A stretch of DNA of 64,000 bases, taken from the NCBI GenBank assembly GCA_029237695.1, contig CM055265.1, forward strand, positions 42,587,331-42,651,330, in the 5' to 3' direction. The DNA comes from Conchocele bisecta. Lineage: Eukaryota > Mollusca > Bivalvia > Lucinida > Thyasiridae. The stretch's first letter is position 1, and each line of letters opens with the position of its first letter. Below are positions 40,195 to 52,396 of this stretch, one piece after another. A program made the position numbers and the translations under genes. The notes under the pieces were generated by a model. It saw only the letters and a list, made by a program, of their open reading frames with translations, was not told where the DNA came from and did no database searches.

Positions 40195-40680
40195 TGTTGG
40201 CACAGGCAGATACATAAAGGGTGGGAGTGGGGGGGCACGAAGCTAGGGTGGGGAGTCACACAGCGGGAATCACGAAGCTGGGGGAGGGGATATGTTGGGT
40301 TGGAGTCATACAGCGGGAATCACGACTGGGTGTGGGAGACACCCAGCGGGGGGCTGGGAATGGGACACGAAGCGATGGTGGGGAGTCACACAGTAGGTGG
40401 GCACGAATAACGGGTGGGGGTATCAATCAGCAAGGATGGGAGGGTCTCACAAAGCTAGGGCGGGGAGTCACACAGCAGCGGTGCACGAATCGGGATCGGG
40501 AATCACACAGCAGGGGTGGGAGGGACGTAACACACACAGCTATGACTCATGACGATGGGATGGGGATCAGATAACGGGGGTGGGAGGGGGCACGAAGTTA
40601 GGGTGGGGAGTCACACAGCCGGGGATCACGAAGCATGGATCGGTAATCACATCGCAATGGGGAAAGAGTGGGTAGGGTAA
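40195..40680 (+). repeat. G-rich minisatellite
   Basis: Degenerate units of the type GGGGAGTCACACAGCGGGAATCACGAAGC recur at ~25-45 bp spacing, strongly G-rich on the plus strand. Open frames through it reflect the repeat. It may form G-quadruplexes. Confidence 0.75.
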
Positions 40681-41113
40681 TGGGATATTGGCATTGTCAT
40701 ATTTACACCCAATATTAATATTCAATAATGCCAGAATCACATTCAAATCATAATAGCTAACGATTAACGGACCATGGGTAATATCGTCGGTGAGTAATAG
40801 GATAACATTTTTAGGGCCTTACAAGTTTGCACTCCTATTTATAGTGGTTTTTGCCAGTGATTGGCTAGATTATGTAGAATGAAAGCTCCGACCAGACACG
40901 AGCCAAGACAAGCAGAACCAGCAAAGATGGTGGTTGCATTCAACACATACAGTAAATGTCAACAAACTATTGTGAATTATAACTAACTAAACAAGTTTCC
41001 TTGTGTATGAAGACGACAATCATAAACTATTGACAATTGTGAACATTCAGACATGCATCAGAGATCGTGGTAAGTTGTAAAAAATTAAATTATTTATTGA
41101 AATAATCAAATTG

Positions 41114-41613
41114 NNNNNNNNNNNNNNNNNNNNNNNNNNNNNNNNNNNNNNNNNNNNNNNNNNNNNNNNNNNNNNNNNNNNNNNNNNNNNNNNNNNNNNN
41201 NNNNNNNNNNNNNNNNNNNNNNNNNNNNNNNNNNNNNNNNNNNNNNNNNNNNNNNNNNNNNNNNNNNNNNNNNNNNNNNNNNNNNNNNNNNNNNNNNNNN
41301 NNNNNNNNNNNNNNNNNNNNNNNNNNNNNNNNNNNNNNNNNNNNNNNNNNNNNNNNNNNNNNNNNNNNNNNNNNNNNNNNNNNNNNNNNNNNNNNNNNNN
41401 NNNNNNNNNNNNNNNNNNNNNNNNNNNNNNNNNNNNNNNNNNNNNNNNNNNNNNNNNNNNNNNNNNNNNNNNNNNNNNNNNNNNNNNNNNNNNNNNNNNN
41501 NNNNNNNNNNNNNNNNNNNNNNNNNNNNNNNNNNNNNNNNNNNNNNNNNNNNNNNNNNNNNNNNNNNNNNNNNNNNNNNNNNNNNNNNNNNNNNNNNNNN
41601 NNNNNNNNNNNNN
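41114..41613. other. Assembly gap (500 N)
   Basis: Exactly 500 N. It cuts the 5' side of the nuclease-like gene that follows, so at least one exon may be missing. Confidence 0.99.
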
Positions 41614-44600
41614 GCCCAAAGGACATCATATGCGAGAGCTGACGATATGGACTTTGCTTTTCTTCAGGTACATGCATAGTAAATTGCAATGTCTGACATT
41701 TGGCTTGTTTCGTCATTATAAAACAGCATGTTGATATACACCATGTTCCATTGCATATATACACTTTTCGTTAAGAGTTTCCTCAGTTATACCTTTCCGG
41801 ATTAAAATTTCCAAATTGGTCATATAAATATCTGTTTATACTGTGGTCTTATGAATAATAGTATCCATTTTATATAGTTTTCTTTCCAGATTTTGTATAC
41901 ATACGTCATACACATAATACACATATAGTTCATGTACATGTATATTATACACAGTTATAATAGTGTACAATATTTCTATTACAGCTCGTTGTAGGTTCGG
42001 AAGATACTATTCCAGAGTGGAGCGGTTGGAACACTAATCAATGCAGAGCCCAAGGTCATGCACCTGCCACAAAAACCCATATCACCTACCAGCCTCTAAT
42101 CATGGCAAAGCCGTCTGATCCTGCAACTATCTATACTTCAATGATAAAAGCAAAACAGATCACCGCTGCCGCTGGCCAGAAGTACACAGTGTATACGGCA
42201 GACCAACAGCTATTCAAGGTTGCTGCTCACATCAAATGGGAAAATCCTCTAGAGTTCAAAGATTTCATTCCACGACTAGGGGGTATTTTCTTTTTTCACA
42301 AATGCGTAATCAGATGTATTGGGAAGTTTGGCTGCTAACAGTGGCTGTGCAGAGGTACTCAGTGGTGCATTTGCAGATGTAGCAAAAATGCTTTCTGGAA
42401 AGAGATATCCCCAAAATTTCCTTTATGCTCTCCTGTCGCTTGTATGCTACTGAAGAGTCCTTGCCCAAATCCTTGCCTCAGGAACAGAAGTCTCACCAGA
42501 TGATGACATCACCGTCTATGGGCGAGCTACACGAACGTTTGGAAACTCTCTGCAATCCGGAGTAGAACAGCCAAGATTCTGGATCAGCATCATCATCCGA
42601 CCAACCCTATTGTGTATGAAGTTTGTCAGGGCAGAGCGTGAAGGTGAGAAGAGTGTTGGACATGGTGATATCAAACGCATGATTATGGTTGTTTATTTGA
42701 GTACACTGTGAAACATTAAATGTACTCAGAAATACAGAATAAGAAGACAAAATGTCTAGTATACAAATACAATATATGTATATCATTTTAGTAAGCGTTT
42801 TACTACCACATTTTGATTCATCATTCATTCCTGTTGTTGCATACATTGCATCATAAATTATGGTCTTAATTATGTTCACACATTTGTCATTCAGGTGATT
42901 ATGCCCTGCACATCAAGTGTGTCGAAGAGTGTCTGCCCCTATTCTTCGCAGCCATAAACATCATCAGTACTTACATACGGTTGGGTGTCGTCTATCTCCG
43001 CCAGATGGAAAGGACTGCCTGTTTTCCGTGCGTGAACAGTTCATGAGAGGGGCTCACACAATTCATCTCCGGGATGGATTATGGAATGGAATCTGGAGCG
43101 ACATGGGAATCGAGACTACATGGATGAAGAAAGGCCATGGCCCAGGTATGTCGACTTACAGTTTGTATGCATGTATTCTGACTAGCAGTTTATATCATGA
43201 TATTAAACGCCATTTCATTAAATATGTCATTATGTCCTATAATGTGGTAACATCAAGATATAGCCAGGATTATTGTTCAGGATAATCAATTAGGAAGACA
43301 CTATTTCCGGTTACATCACGTTCATACACGTAAATCAGTTTAACACCGGCAAGTGTAACGTTTTAAAACGTTCTTCTTTTGTTCGATAAAACTAATGTAA
43401 TAACAAAAATATTTTAGAGGGAGTCGTGGGTTCAACAACAAACCCAGAAAGTATCAAGACCTGGTCATACAGTTACCATGACTGCCTCTCACTCACCACT
43501 GGCCTTTGAAACAATGCGTGATCCCGATGCGGTAAATGTGCAGACAACACACAAGGAAGAGGGCGAGGCACGCGTCAAATCTGATGGAAAGGACCGGCGA
43601 GCACTGCGTGAAAAACTGGATGTGTGTTTATTACTTGACCCAAGCAGAGCACCCCAAAGACCTTATTAACATTGCAACTGGCGAAGTGATGTCTAATCAA
43701 GCGATCAATGTTGACCAGGCGGTTGAGATTGGAAAGAAGCAACAAGTTGAGTTTGAGAGTGGCTGGCCAGAAACCTTCCATACACCAGTAAAGAACAATG
43801 TCATTGGTTGGACTGCTAATAAAAAATCCATCAATGTCAAGGGGCAAAAGATAGTGGACACTGGCATATTTTATGCACGTGCGCTTGGCCTTCAAGCTAG
43901 TGAACGCGATGGAGTGCTGACATTTTCGGATATGTTAACCACGGAACTAGCACCTGTTGCACTCTTTTGTTTGATAATGAGGGGCAAATGCGTAATACGG
44001 CCAAAAGTGTACTAAAGAAAGAACTGGCAGTGGAACGAACAAGTAGAGGTGGCATAGTGAAGAGTGCCGTGTTCCTCGATGGATGCGCGGTTCTCTGGGG
44101 CTGTAGGATATCCTATCGGCTGTGTCACAGTGCAGGCATACATCGACAGCTTTCGCAAGCACATCAGACGTTATCAAGATGCATCAGATGTTTACCTCAT
44201 TTTCGACAAGTAATTGTGTTGTTGAATGGTTAAGAGAAAAAAAACAACATGAGATCGCTCCATAATGTAGCCATATTACTTTTTATGTTTTGTACAGGTG
44301 CAACAAAATCACACTTACAATGTGTTTTATTTTCCCAGTATCCTGTATCTATTAACTTTTAATTACTAGTAATTCAGTGAAAACAGCATCTCATGTTCTG
44401 CATTTAGATACATCAATGGCAGCACCAAGGAGGCCACACGATGGAGGCGGGAGAAAAGGGGCAAGTCGAGTATTTCACCTCAAGCCAACATCACGTCTGC
44501 CGGCACAGTCATTGCTTTTCTCAGTCACTGCAAACAAGATTCAAGTGATTGATATGATCATCCAGGATCTTCGAGAGCACAAAGACGACACCGTCGCACA

Positions 44601-45983
44601 CACCTTGATAATCACCGGCCCTGATCCTATTCCGATCGAGCTACCAGGTACCACTTTTGACACAGACACTGGGATCATGATTGCTCACCACGATCTGAGG
44701 AGTACCCAGGAAGAAGCAGATACCATTATTATACAACAGGTGAGAACATACAGTACATTATACAACACAAACGAACACCATGAAACAACACGAATGATAA
44801 ATGATGCATTGGTTGAAATGATCGGCAAATGTAGTTATGCATACCGTATGTGAGACTTATTCAATCATTACCTTAAACTAATGTTATAGATCCACATGCA
44901 CACTAGTTGGATATGTTAGTACTGGTATATTTAATATTTGATATGTGGTTTCAGGTTGCACAACATTCTGCGGATGACAAAGCGATTGTTTTATTGTGGC
45001 AGATGACACAGATGTATTCGCGCTGCTCGTACACTTCCGCCACCAAGGATCTATACACGCCGGCCATGTCTACTTGGAATCGCCACTGAAGGGTCGATCT
45101 GTTATCGATATTGATGCTACTTTGCAAAGAAACATCTCAGTTGTTCCAAATCTGCTTGCGGCACACGCTCTCACGGGATGTACACTGTGGCTAGTCATTA
45201 TGGAGTTGGAAAGGGCATTGTGTTGAAAGTTCTGAAAGCAGTAATGATACATTTCATACGAGTCAAGCAATTAAGTAAAAAAAATGCTATGTTACTAGTA
45301 TGCAGGACGGTAAGAATATGTAACCTCAATACATATGTGTAACAATATTTTATAGTACATGTGCATTTACATACAATGACACGTATACCAGACTGTATAA
45401 AGCCGGGTCTTTGTTTATTGTAGATGACACATTTTATAATAATAGTATTAATTTATTCTAATTTTAGGATCCGTGAAGTTTGATGTGTTCGGCGATAGCT
45501 CGTTGCCTGTAGAGCAATACCATAAGCTACTGACAGAGGCAAGATCATTCATTCTGGCTTGCTATAACATGAGCCACTGTGACTCTCACTGCTGCGCGAG
45601 TGCAAGTTTGGCAGAACAAAATGAGACGGAAATCTCTTGAGCCCCCAAAACTGTGCTCCCTTCCGCCAACCGAAGAAGCATTCGATGAAGCCTTGCGTGG
45701 TCATCTGGCCGTGTCTATCTGGCGGGATTGTATCAAAGATGACCCACTTACTCTTAAGCCGACAGAGCATGGGTGGCACCATCCTGAGGGCAGTACCATT
45801 CTACTCCCGACCGTCGTGCCTCCAAACACTCCTCTGGCCCAGTTGTTCCCTACTGAGTGCTTAAATGTGGCTGCTGCAGTGAAAGACCGTGTAGCACAAA
45901 AACGATGCAGCTGCAAAGGGAATGGACTTGTTTGCACATTGTTCTGTCAGTGCAAAGGGGATATTGAGTGTTACAACAAATAG
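41614..45983 (+). pseudogene. Multi-exon gene with FEN/PIN-like nuclease motifs and Cys-rich tail (broken)
   Basis: Exon-like segments with GT-AG borders are 41614-41667, 41985-42643, 42896-43145, 43418-44209, 44408-44739, 44955-45240 and 45478-45983. Phases agree where I checked (…AERE|G DYALHIK, HGPG junction). In order: an N-terminal region (EDTIPEWSGWN, QKYTVYTADQQLFKV, FIPRLGG), then WNGIWSDMGIETTWMKKGHG. Next come FLDGCAVLW and VYLIFDK, then TQEEADTIIIQQ, DDTDVFALLVHF and HALTGC. A C-terminal CSCKGNGLVCTLFCQCKGD Cys cluster ends the protein. The Asp-rich series is what I would expect of a FEN/XPG-like (PIN-fold) nuclease; this is inference. Frame breaks occur at about 42330, 42470, 43040, 43500-43640, 43975, 44090, 44455, 44995, 45180 and 45595. 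From memory, related unnamed genes are multi-copy in corals and molluscs, so it may belong to a mobile element. Confidence 0.7.
45478..45983 (+). pseudogene. Last exon of the nuclease-like gene, Cys-rich C-terminus
   Basis: It begins after TTCTAATTTTAG with SVKFDVFGDSSLPVEQYHKL and shifts frame near 45595. It then stays open to TAG 45981-45983 through PPKLCSLPPTEEAFDEALRG, IPL-type proline segments and the final Cys cluster (CSCKGNGLVCTLFCQCKGDIEC). The cluster resembles CXC (tesmin/TSO1-like) zinc-binding repeats. The open 3' half is the best preserved part of the gene. Confidence 0.65.
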
Positions 45984-46084
45984 TAACCCACCCCGAGTTT
46001 CAAAATGACAGCCATCATATTAGCAATGCATATGTGTTGTAATGAAGATATTTGAATATATTCGTTAGATACCAAATACAGATT

Positions 46085-46745
46085 GTCAAAATGCACGGTA
46101 GTTATCTCAAATTTGCTCCTTCAACCCTGTTTTCAAACTCAAGTTTATTGCTCAATATCAGAAATGAATTCATTGAACTAAACTAAGTTGGAAAAGTGGT
46201 ATAATTTATGATTTTTGGCATATTGGTTAAAAAGTAGTGTTTTTTTTTTCGTAGACAGCGGCAGCCATCTTGTCCGCCATCTTGTCCGCCATCTTGAATT
46301 TCTCAAACTACTCCAAGTTATTATTTTGTTATGCACCTAATAGTATTAGTAGATGTCATGAGTAAGTAGAATCCAGCAATTAAGAATGTTTACAGTCGAT
46401 GCATGGTATATTCACGCAAGCAGAAACACAGCGACACAAATATTGAAAATGTGACCTTGAACTTGACCTTTATCCTTTCCCGGAAACTTGGATTTCAGAA
46501 ATAATATCAGAAATGGATTCCTCGTACCAAACCAAGTTAGAAAAGTGGTATCACTTATGATTGTAAGCATATTAGTTGAAAAGTTGATTTTGGCTGGCTG
46601 GCGGCGGCCATCTTGGCCGCCATCTTGGATTTCTCAAAATGCCCAAGGTTATTCTCTTGATATCCGCCTGATATTATTAGTAGAGGCCATGAGTATGTAG
46701 AATCCAGTGAGAAAAAAACTTTTACAGCCGATGCACGGTATACCC
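46085..46745 (+). repeat. Two-copy ~330 bp repeat with CCGCCATCTTG
   Basis: Two tandem copies share GAAATGAATTCATTGAACTA/GAAATGGATTCCTCGTACCA, AAGTTGGAAAAGTGGTAT, GCCATCTTG(T/G)CCGCCATCTT and GATGCA(T/C)GGTATA. This resembles the core units of the mollusc core-repeat elements. No termini are seen. Confidence 0.6.
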
Positions 46746-46762
46746 CTATTTCTTCCTGACTA

Positions 46763-47003
46763 GGCCCGTTTCACTAAACTTCGTACAACTAAAATCTTCG
46801 TAAGTGCAAATTTAGGATCGTCTGGAAATTCAAATTAATGGATTTACATTTATTGAGCATAGGCTGCATATGCAGCCTATGCTCAATAAATGTAAATCCA
46901 ATCATTGTTTACAAGAAAACTTTATTAATGTGAAATTCACAGACTATTATAATTTTGCACTTACGAACATTTTAGTCGTAAGAAGTTTAGTGAAACGGCC
47001 CCC
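46763..47003. repeat. Foldback MITE family FB1, copy 3
   Basis: The ends are GGCCCGTTTCACTAAACTTC and its complement. The central stem AGCATAGGCTGCATATGCAGCCTATGCT is a perfect palindrome. Confidence 0.8.
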
Positions 47004-47084
47004 TGGATCCTGCTTGTGAGATGACATGCATGGTAGCATGTCTCAGGGTATGGGATCACATGGTCTATTATTTACACGTGCGTG

Positions 47085-47595
47085 CATTAGTAACACCTTT
47101 CATTTTTCAATAATTTATGAACTTCTGCACCGATTTTGTTAATATTTGGCCACTATGCGTGGCTACGGATGGTGCTTTGTTTTGCATACGACCCACATCT
47201 GAACGCCCATGGTCAAGGTCACTGATGACTTATGTTCACCTTGTTTGTAAGGCAGTTGCGTTAAAGTGATTTTTGTTTATTCAATAACTTATGAACCGCT
47301 GGCTGATTTTTATAATATTTGGCCACAGTGTGTGTCTAGGGATGGTACTTTGTTTTGCATGCGAAACACGTCCGACCACACACGGTCAAGGTCACTGAGG
47401 ACTTGTGTTCACTTTGTACGGCAAATGTGTTAACGTTTTTTTTTGTTTATTCAATAACTTATGAACCGCTTCACTGATTTTGATAATATTTGGCCACACT
47501 GTGTCTAGGGATGGTGCTTTGTTTTGCATATGACCCACGTCTGACTGCCCAAGGTCAAGGTTACTGAGTACTTGAGTTTTTTTTTGTTTTGAGCC
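47085..47595 (+). repeat. Three-copy ~180 bp tandem repeat
   Basis: The unit TTCAATAACTTATGAACCGC…ATATTTGGCCACA(C/G)TGTGTCT…AAGGTCAAGGTCACTGA repeats three times. It is a relative of 36920-37010. It is probably the core of another Helitron-like element whose ends are lost. Confidence 0.65.
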
Positions 47596-48206
47596 TCGAC
47601 CCACTTGCTCAAGTTATCTTTGTGACCAATGTAGACTGGGAAAATCATGCAAATCAGCCTGATAAGGGTTTACACTCACTTCACCAACCAGGCATCAATA
47701 ATTAAATTAGTCCCTCGGCCTACCTTGAAGTGGCTTTGTCTCAGATGGTACCTCCAAATTAGGATATATCTATGGACATTGTATGAATACAGACGCAACT
47801 TGTTCTTAGTCATAAACATGCGTTTGTCGGCTAATTATTGCATTTGCATGTCGGCGTTCAATGTAAACATAATAGCGAGTATCAAAAAGCAATAAAAAAA
47901 AGTGTGGTACCTTGATCATGCTGCAGAAAACAATAAACAGACCACAAATATAGCATATTTTTCTTATTTTCCATTTTGGTATTTCATTAGAATTGTCTCC
48001 AAGGAGACAATTCTAATGAAATGCCAAGACATGTTATCATTTCGAAGCAAACTATTCAATAATTGTTGTCTGTCTGTGTAAACAGTAGTGTGATTTTATA
48101 CAATTGCTTCAGAAATGAGTGAGTGACAATACTCAATTACTAATTACTTATCTGGAGCCCTGTCCTATAATTTCTAATTTCCCTGGCTCTCGCTCATTAT
48201 TTGCAG
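47596..48206. other. Intron sequence upstream of the cyclophilin exon
   Basis: No exon is recognised. An AGAATTGTCTCC/GGAGACAATTCT palindrome lies at about 47990-48017. The earlier cyclophilin exons are not visible here. Confidence 0.4.
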
Positions 48207-48326
48207 GTGGGGATTTCACCAACAAGGATGGGACAGGTGGTAGAAGCATCTATGGACAACACTTTGCCGATGAAAATTTTGACCTGAAGCATTTTGGAGC
48301 TGGTACTCTCAGTATGGCCAATGCTG
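48207..48326 (+). CDS. Cyclophilin (peptidyl-prolyl cis-trans isomerase) internal exon
   Basis: The exon is bounded by CTCATTATTTGCAG and a GTAAGA donor, 120 bp. It encodes [20 protein letters not shown] then [21 protein letters not shown], the signature middle of the cyclophilin fold, including the Ala-Asn pair of the active site (MANAG). Its phase fits exactly to the exon at 58599. The preceding part of the fold (with the FHR and PGFMxQ-type segments) must lie further upstream and was not found. The enzyme speeds proline isomerisation in protein folding. Whether this member is secreted, nuclear or cytosolic cannot be told. Confidence 0.93.
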
Positions 48327-48571
48327 GTAAGATGATTGTCAAACCATCACCTTTAAAGGTACATGCGCACTCAGTAGGCACAAACTGTTCTTTATATCAG
48401 TGACATCATCCGAGACATTTCCTGGCATATTAAACATTCATTCACCTTTGCCCCACGCATTGATTGGCATTATTATACATTTTATAGCAGACGTAACTTT
48501 CCAGACTGATATCGGGCGATAACCGTGTTTCTTTAAAATGCTAACGGACATTAGTATTTATTCACTATTTA

Positions 48572-49786
48572 TACCCCCCGCAACGAGTTGTGGGGGGGTA
48601 TACTGGAGTCAGGTTTTTCCCGGTTTTCCGTACCTTCCCCGTCCGACCGGGTAAACATTAACAGCAGAGAAATATTAGTTATTAACTAAATTCTTACAAT
48701 TTCCTTCATCTAAAATGCTTGATATTTCACACATGCAATACCTGTAAGGCTCTACTACCATGCTGTGCCAAATCCACGACCGTCCAACCCCCGCAGATCC
48801 CAAGGTCAAGGTCAAATACTTAGTCCGTAAACTTAACATCAGAGAAATATTGTTATAACTTCTATTTCCTTCATCTAAAATGCTTAATATTCACACATGC
48901 ATTCCTGTAAGGCTCTAAAACTACCATGCTGTGCCAAATCCACGACCGTCCAACCCCGCAGATCACCCAAGGTCAAGGTCAAATACTTAGTCTCTTTACA
49001 AAAACTTAACATCAGAGAAATATGTTATAACTTCTATTTCCTTCATCTAAAATGCTTAATATTTCAACACATGCATTCCTGTAAGGCTCTAATACCATGC
49101 TGTGCCAAATCCATGACCGTCCAACCCCCGCTGATCCCAATGTCAAGGTCAAATACTTAGTCTCTTTACAAAACTTAACATCAGAGAAATATGTTATAAC
49201 TTCTATTTCTTTCATTGAAAATTCTTAATATTTCATATGCTGTGACAAATCCCCGCTGATCTCGAGGTCAACATCATATACATACTGATACTGAATTAAC
49301 ACCCCCCTCCTAATAAACGAAACCCCACCCCCCCCCCCCCCCCCCCCCAAATTAAAAAAAAAAAATTAAAAAATTTACCAATGACCGCCAATTTCAAACA
49401 CAAATAATCCTTAAATCCTTATTTGTGTTTGAAATTGGCAGTCCTTGGTAATTTTTTTTTTTTTGGCTGGCTAATAAACGCCCCCCTTTTGTAAAATGTA
49501 ACGCCTCCGGCGTTAATTCGAGGTTATACGGTAGTCTCTTTACAAAACTTAACATCAGAGAAATCGGTTATAACTTCTATTTCCTTGCTCGGATCTGCTT
49601 CACATTTCACACACTCATTGCTCCAATGGACCTCTACCACCCTGTGACAAATTCACGTTCATGCCACTCGCGCTAATCCCAGAGTCAAGGTCACAAGCCC
49701 ACACACTTGGAAATTTTTACATATTTTAGAGGTACCTGGGCCCACGTGGGGGGTATTCCGTAAGCCTCGCTTACTGACCAATCTAG
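48572..49786 (+). repeat. Helitron-like element with ~170 bp core repeats
   Basis: It starts ATACCCCCCGCAACGAGTTG with a GGGGGGGTAT stem. Four to five units with CTTAACATCAGAGAAATA and AAGGTCAAGGTCAAATACTT follow. It ends with the stem GTAAG-CCTCG-CTTAC (49761-49775), then TGACCAATCTAG|T (CTAG 49783-49786), a canonical Helitron 3' end. A foldback with a 22 bp C run is inserted at about 49297-49530. Confidence 0.75.
49297..49530. repeat. Foldback insertion with poly-C and poly-A/T arms
   Basis: GCCAATTTCAAACACAAATAA and its complement (about 49388-49440) flank ATCCTTAAATCC. The outer arms are A-rich and T-rich runs and CCTAATAAACG/TAATAAACGCCCCCC. The long C homopolymer (49329-49349) is prone to sequencing error. 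Confidence 0.65.
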
Positions 49787-51674
49787 TTATTTCGACTATT
49801 CAAAGAATAGTTAGAGCTTATGTAGTCACCCCGGCGTCGGCGTGGTTAAGGTTTTTAGTCAAGGTTGTATATGGAATACTACTGGCCATACACCCACCAT
49901 ACTTGGTCAACTTTATCTCCTAGTGATGTACATCAACAACCCCTGACCTATATTTGACCTTGACCTATATTTAACCTTGAATTACTTAGTTAATTTCCCT
50001 TGGTTAAGCCCCTTGGTTAAGGTTTTTAGTCAACCTTGGTTCAGGTTTTTAGTCAAGCTTGTAGATGGAATACTATTGTGCATACAGACACCATACTTGG
50101 ACAACCTTTTCTCATAGGGATGTACATCAATAACCCCAGATCTATATTTGACATTGACCTACATTTCCTCTTGAATTACTCTGGAATACTATTGTGCATA
50201 CATACACCATACTTGGATATCTTTTTCTCATAGGGATGTACATCAATAACCCCTTATATTTTACCTTGACCTACATTTAACCTTGAATTACTTAGTTAAT
50301 TTCCCTTGGTTAAGCCCCTTGGTTAAGGTTTGTACTCAAACTTGGTTAAGGTTTATAGTCAAGCTTGTAGATGGAATACTATTGTGCATACAGACACCAT
50401 ACTTGGCCAACCTTTTCTCATAGAGATTTACATCAATAACCCATGATCTATATTTGACCTTGACCTACATTTCCTCTTGAATTATTTAGTTGATTCCCCT
50501 TGGTTAAGGTTTTTAGTCAACCTTGGTTAAGGTTTTTAGTCAATCTTGTAGATGGAATACTCCTGGCCCTACACCAACCATACTTGGACAACTTCATCTC
50601 CTAGTGATGTACATCAACAACCCCTGACCTATATTTGACGTTGACCTACATTTAACCTTGGATTACTTAGTTATTTCCCCTTGGTTAAGGTTTTTAGTCA
50701 AGCTTGTATATGGAATACTCCTGGGCCTACAGCAACCATACTTGGCAAACTTCTTCTCCTAGTGATGTACATCAATAACCCCTGACCTATATCTAACATT
50801 GACCTACATTTAACCTTGAATTACTTAGTTAATTATACCCCCACAAACAAAGATTGTTGGGGGTATATAGGAGTCTGCTTGTCGGTCGGTCTGTTGGAAA
50901 TTCCCTTCCGCTCTACATCTTCTACACCCATGCATGGATTATCAAATGGTTTGGCACAAATGTTTCTCATGATGAGAAGGTGTGTCACGATCAATAACCA
51001 CGCACCTACGTCCAAGGTCAAGGTCACAGTTGAAGGTCAAAGGTCAAACCTATCGAAATTCCCTTCCGCTCTATATCTTCTACACCGATACATGGATTAT
51101 CAAATGGCTTGGCACAAATGTTTCTCATGATGAGAAGGTGTGTCGCGATCAATAACCACGCACCTACGTCCAAGGTCAAGGTCACAGTTGAAGGTCAAAG
51201 GTCAAACCTATCGAAATTCCCTTCCGCTCTATATCTTCTACACCGATGGATGGATTATCAAATGGCTTGGCACAAATGTTTCTCATGATGAGAAGGTGTG
51301 TCGCGATCAATAACCACGCACCTACGTCCAAGGTCAAGGTCACAGTTGAAGGTCAAAGGTCAAACCTATTGAAATTCCCTTCCGCTCTATATCTTCTACA
51401 CCGATGCATGGATTATCACACTATGCCCAGGGTCAAGGTCACAGACTTGATGTGTTTGAAACCTTAACGCTCGGCTAAATGGCTTATAATCAAAAATGCC
51501 TCATTTTCTTTGGGGGTATTTGTGTGCCGATAGGCCACATTTCTAGTTTCCCTTGGTTAATGTTTTTAGTGAACCTTGGTTAAGGTTTTTATGCGGGCCG
51601 TGGCCACCTTGTTTGTCAAGCTATGTGTACAACCCTCATAGTCAAGCTATGCTGTTCTCCTACAGCTCTTGTTT
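49787..51674 (+). mobile_element. Core-repeat element, second copy of the 7950-11031 family
   Basis: It starts CGACTATTCAAAGAATAGTT, has the same ~158 bp monomers (GGTTAAGGTTTTTAGTCAA…), and ends GGGCCGTGGCCACCTTG … CTACAGCTCTTGTTT. It abuts the Helitron-like end at 49786 directly, so one inserted at the edge of the other. It carries the insertion at 50835-51546. Confidence 0.75.
50835..51546 (+). repeat. Helitron-like element, ATACCCCCAC type, copy 2 (nested)
   Basis: The 5' end is ATACCCCCACAAACAAAGAT with a GGGGGTATATAGGAGTC stem. Three to four units of ~175 bp (GAAATTCCCTTCCGCTCTA…) follow, and it ends TTTCTAG|T (51543-51546). The flanking core-repeat monomer resumes directly (TTAGTTAATT | TTCCCTTGGTT). 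Confidence 0.75.
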
Positions 51675-51974
51675 GATGTGCAATGATCATACTTTATAAT
51701 CTGTCGAAAATATTATTTTTTCAGGTGACGCATTTAATTAGTATAAATATTTAAAAAATATCATGCCTCATTTGCATATGAAAATAGCCTGATACCAACG
51801 CGCGTCACTATCAGTAAAATACATATTACTAAATGATTATACCTGTATAGCGGCCACGCATAACTTTTGAACTGGTGGAATAGTGACACAATTATACACT
51901 TATTATTTCCTATAAAGAACAGTTTGTGCCTACTGAGTGGGCATGTACCTTTAACCTTCCTACGCTGTTGACGG

Positions 51975-52140
51975 AAATGGCCGTCTGCTGTTTTTCATTT
52001 TTGCTTTAATTCTTAACAAAAAAATAGTTTTGACAGCACTTGAGAATCGTCTCCACTGGAGACGATTCTCATTTGCTGTCAAAACCCGGTTTTTGTTGAG
52101 AAATATTGAAAATAAAACATTTCCAGCAGACGACAACATT
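51975..52140. repeat. Foldback MITE family FB3, copy 4
   Basis: GTCGTCTGCTG-type outer ends, with TTTTGACAGCACTTGAGAAT and the palindrome CGTCTCCACTGGAGACG. Confidence 0.75.
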
Positions 52141-52396
52141 TAATTCAGCGTAGTAAGGGTTAATGCAATGTAAAATTTCAAAATGCACATTGGGAGAAAC
52201 ACGGCTGTTTCTCATATGGGCCACCGTCTAAATGCATATGCAACCACAGAGCTCCAGATAAGGTGCGTATTTGCGTAAATACCCAATTAAAATTGCCAAA
52301 AACCCAATTGAAATCAGCATTAGTGAGTATCAAAAAGCTATGAATTATTTGTGGTATCTTTATCATGCTACAGAAAACAAAACCAGACCACACATA

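Noticed and set aside
41047..41764. Open frames of 190-224 codons on both strands
   Set aside because: Again these are created by the N gap.
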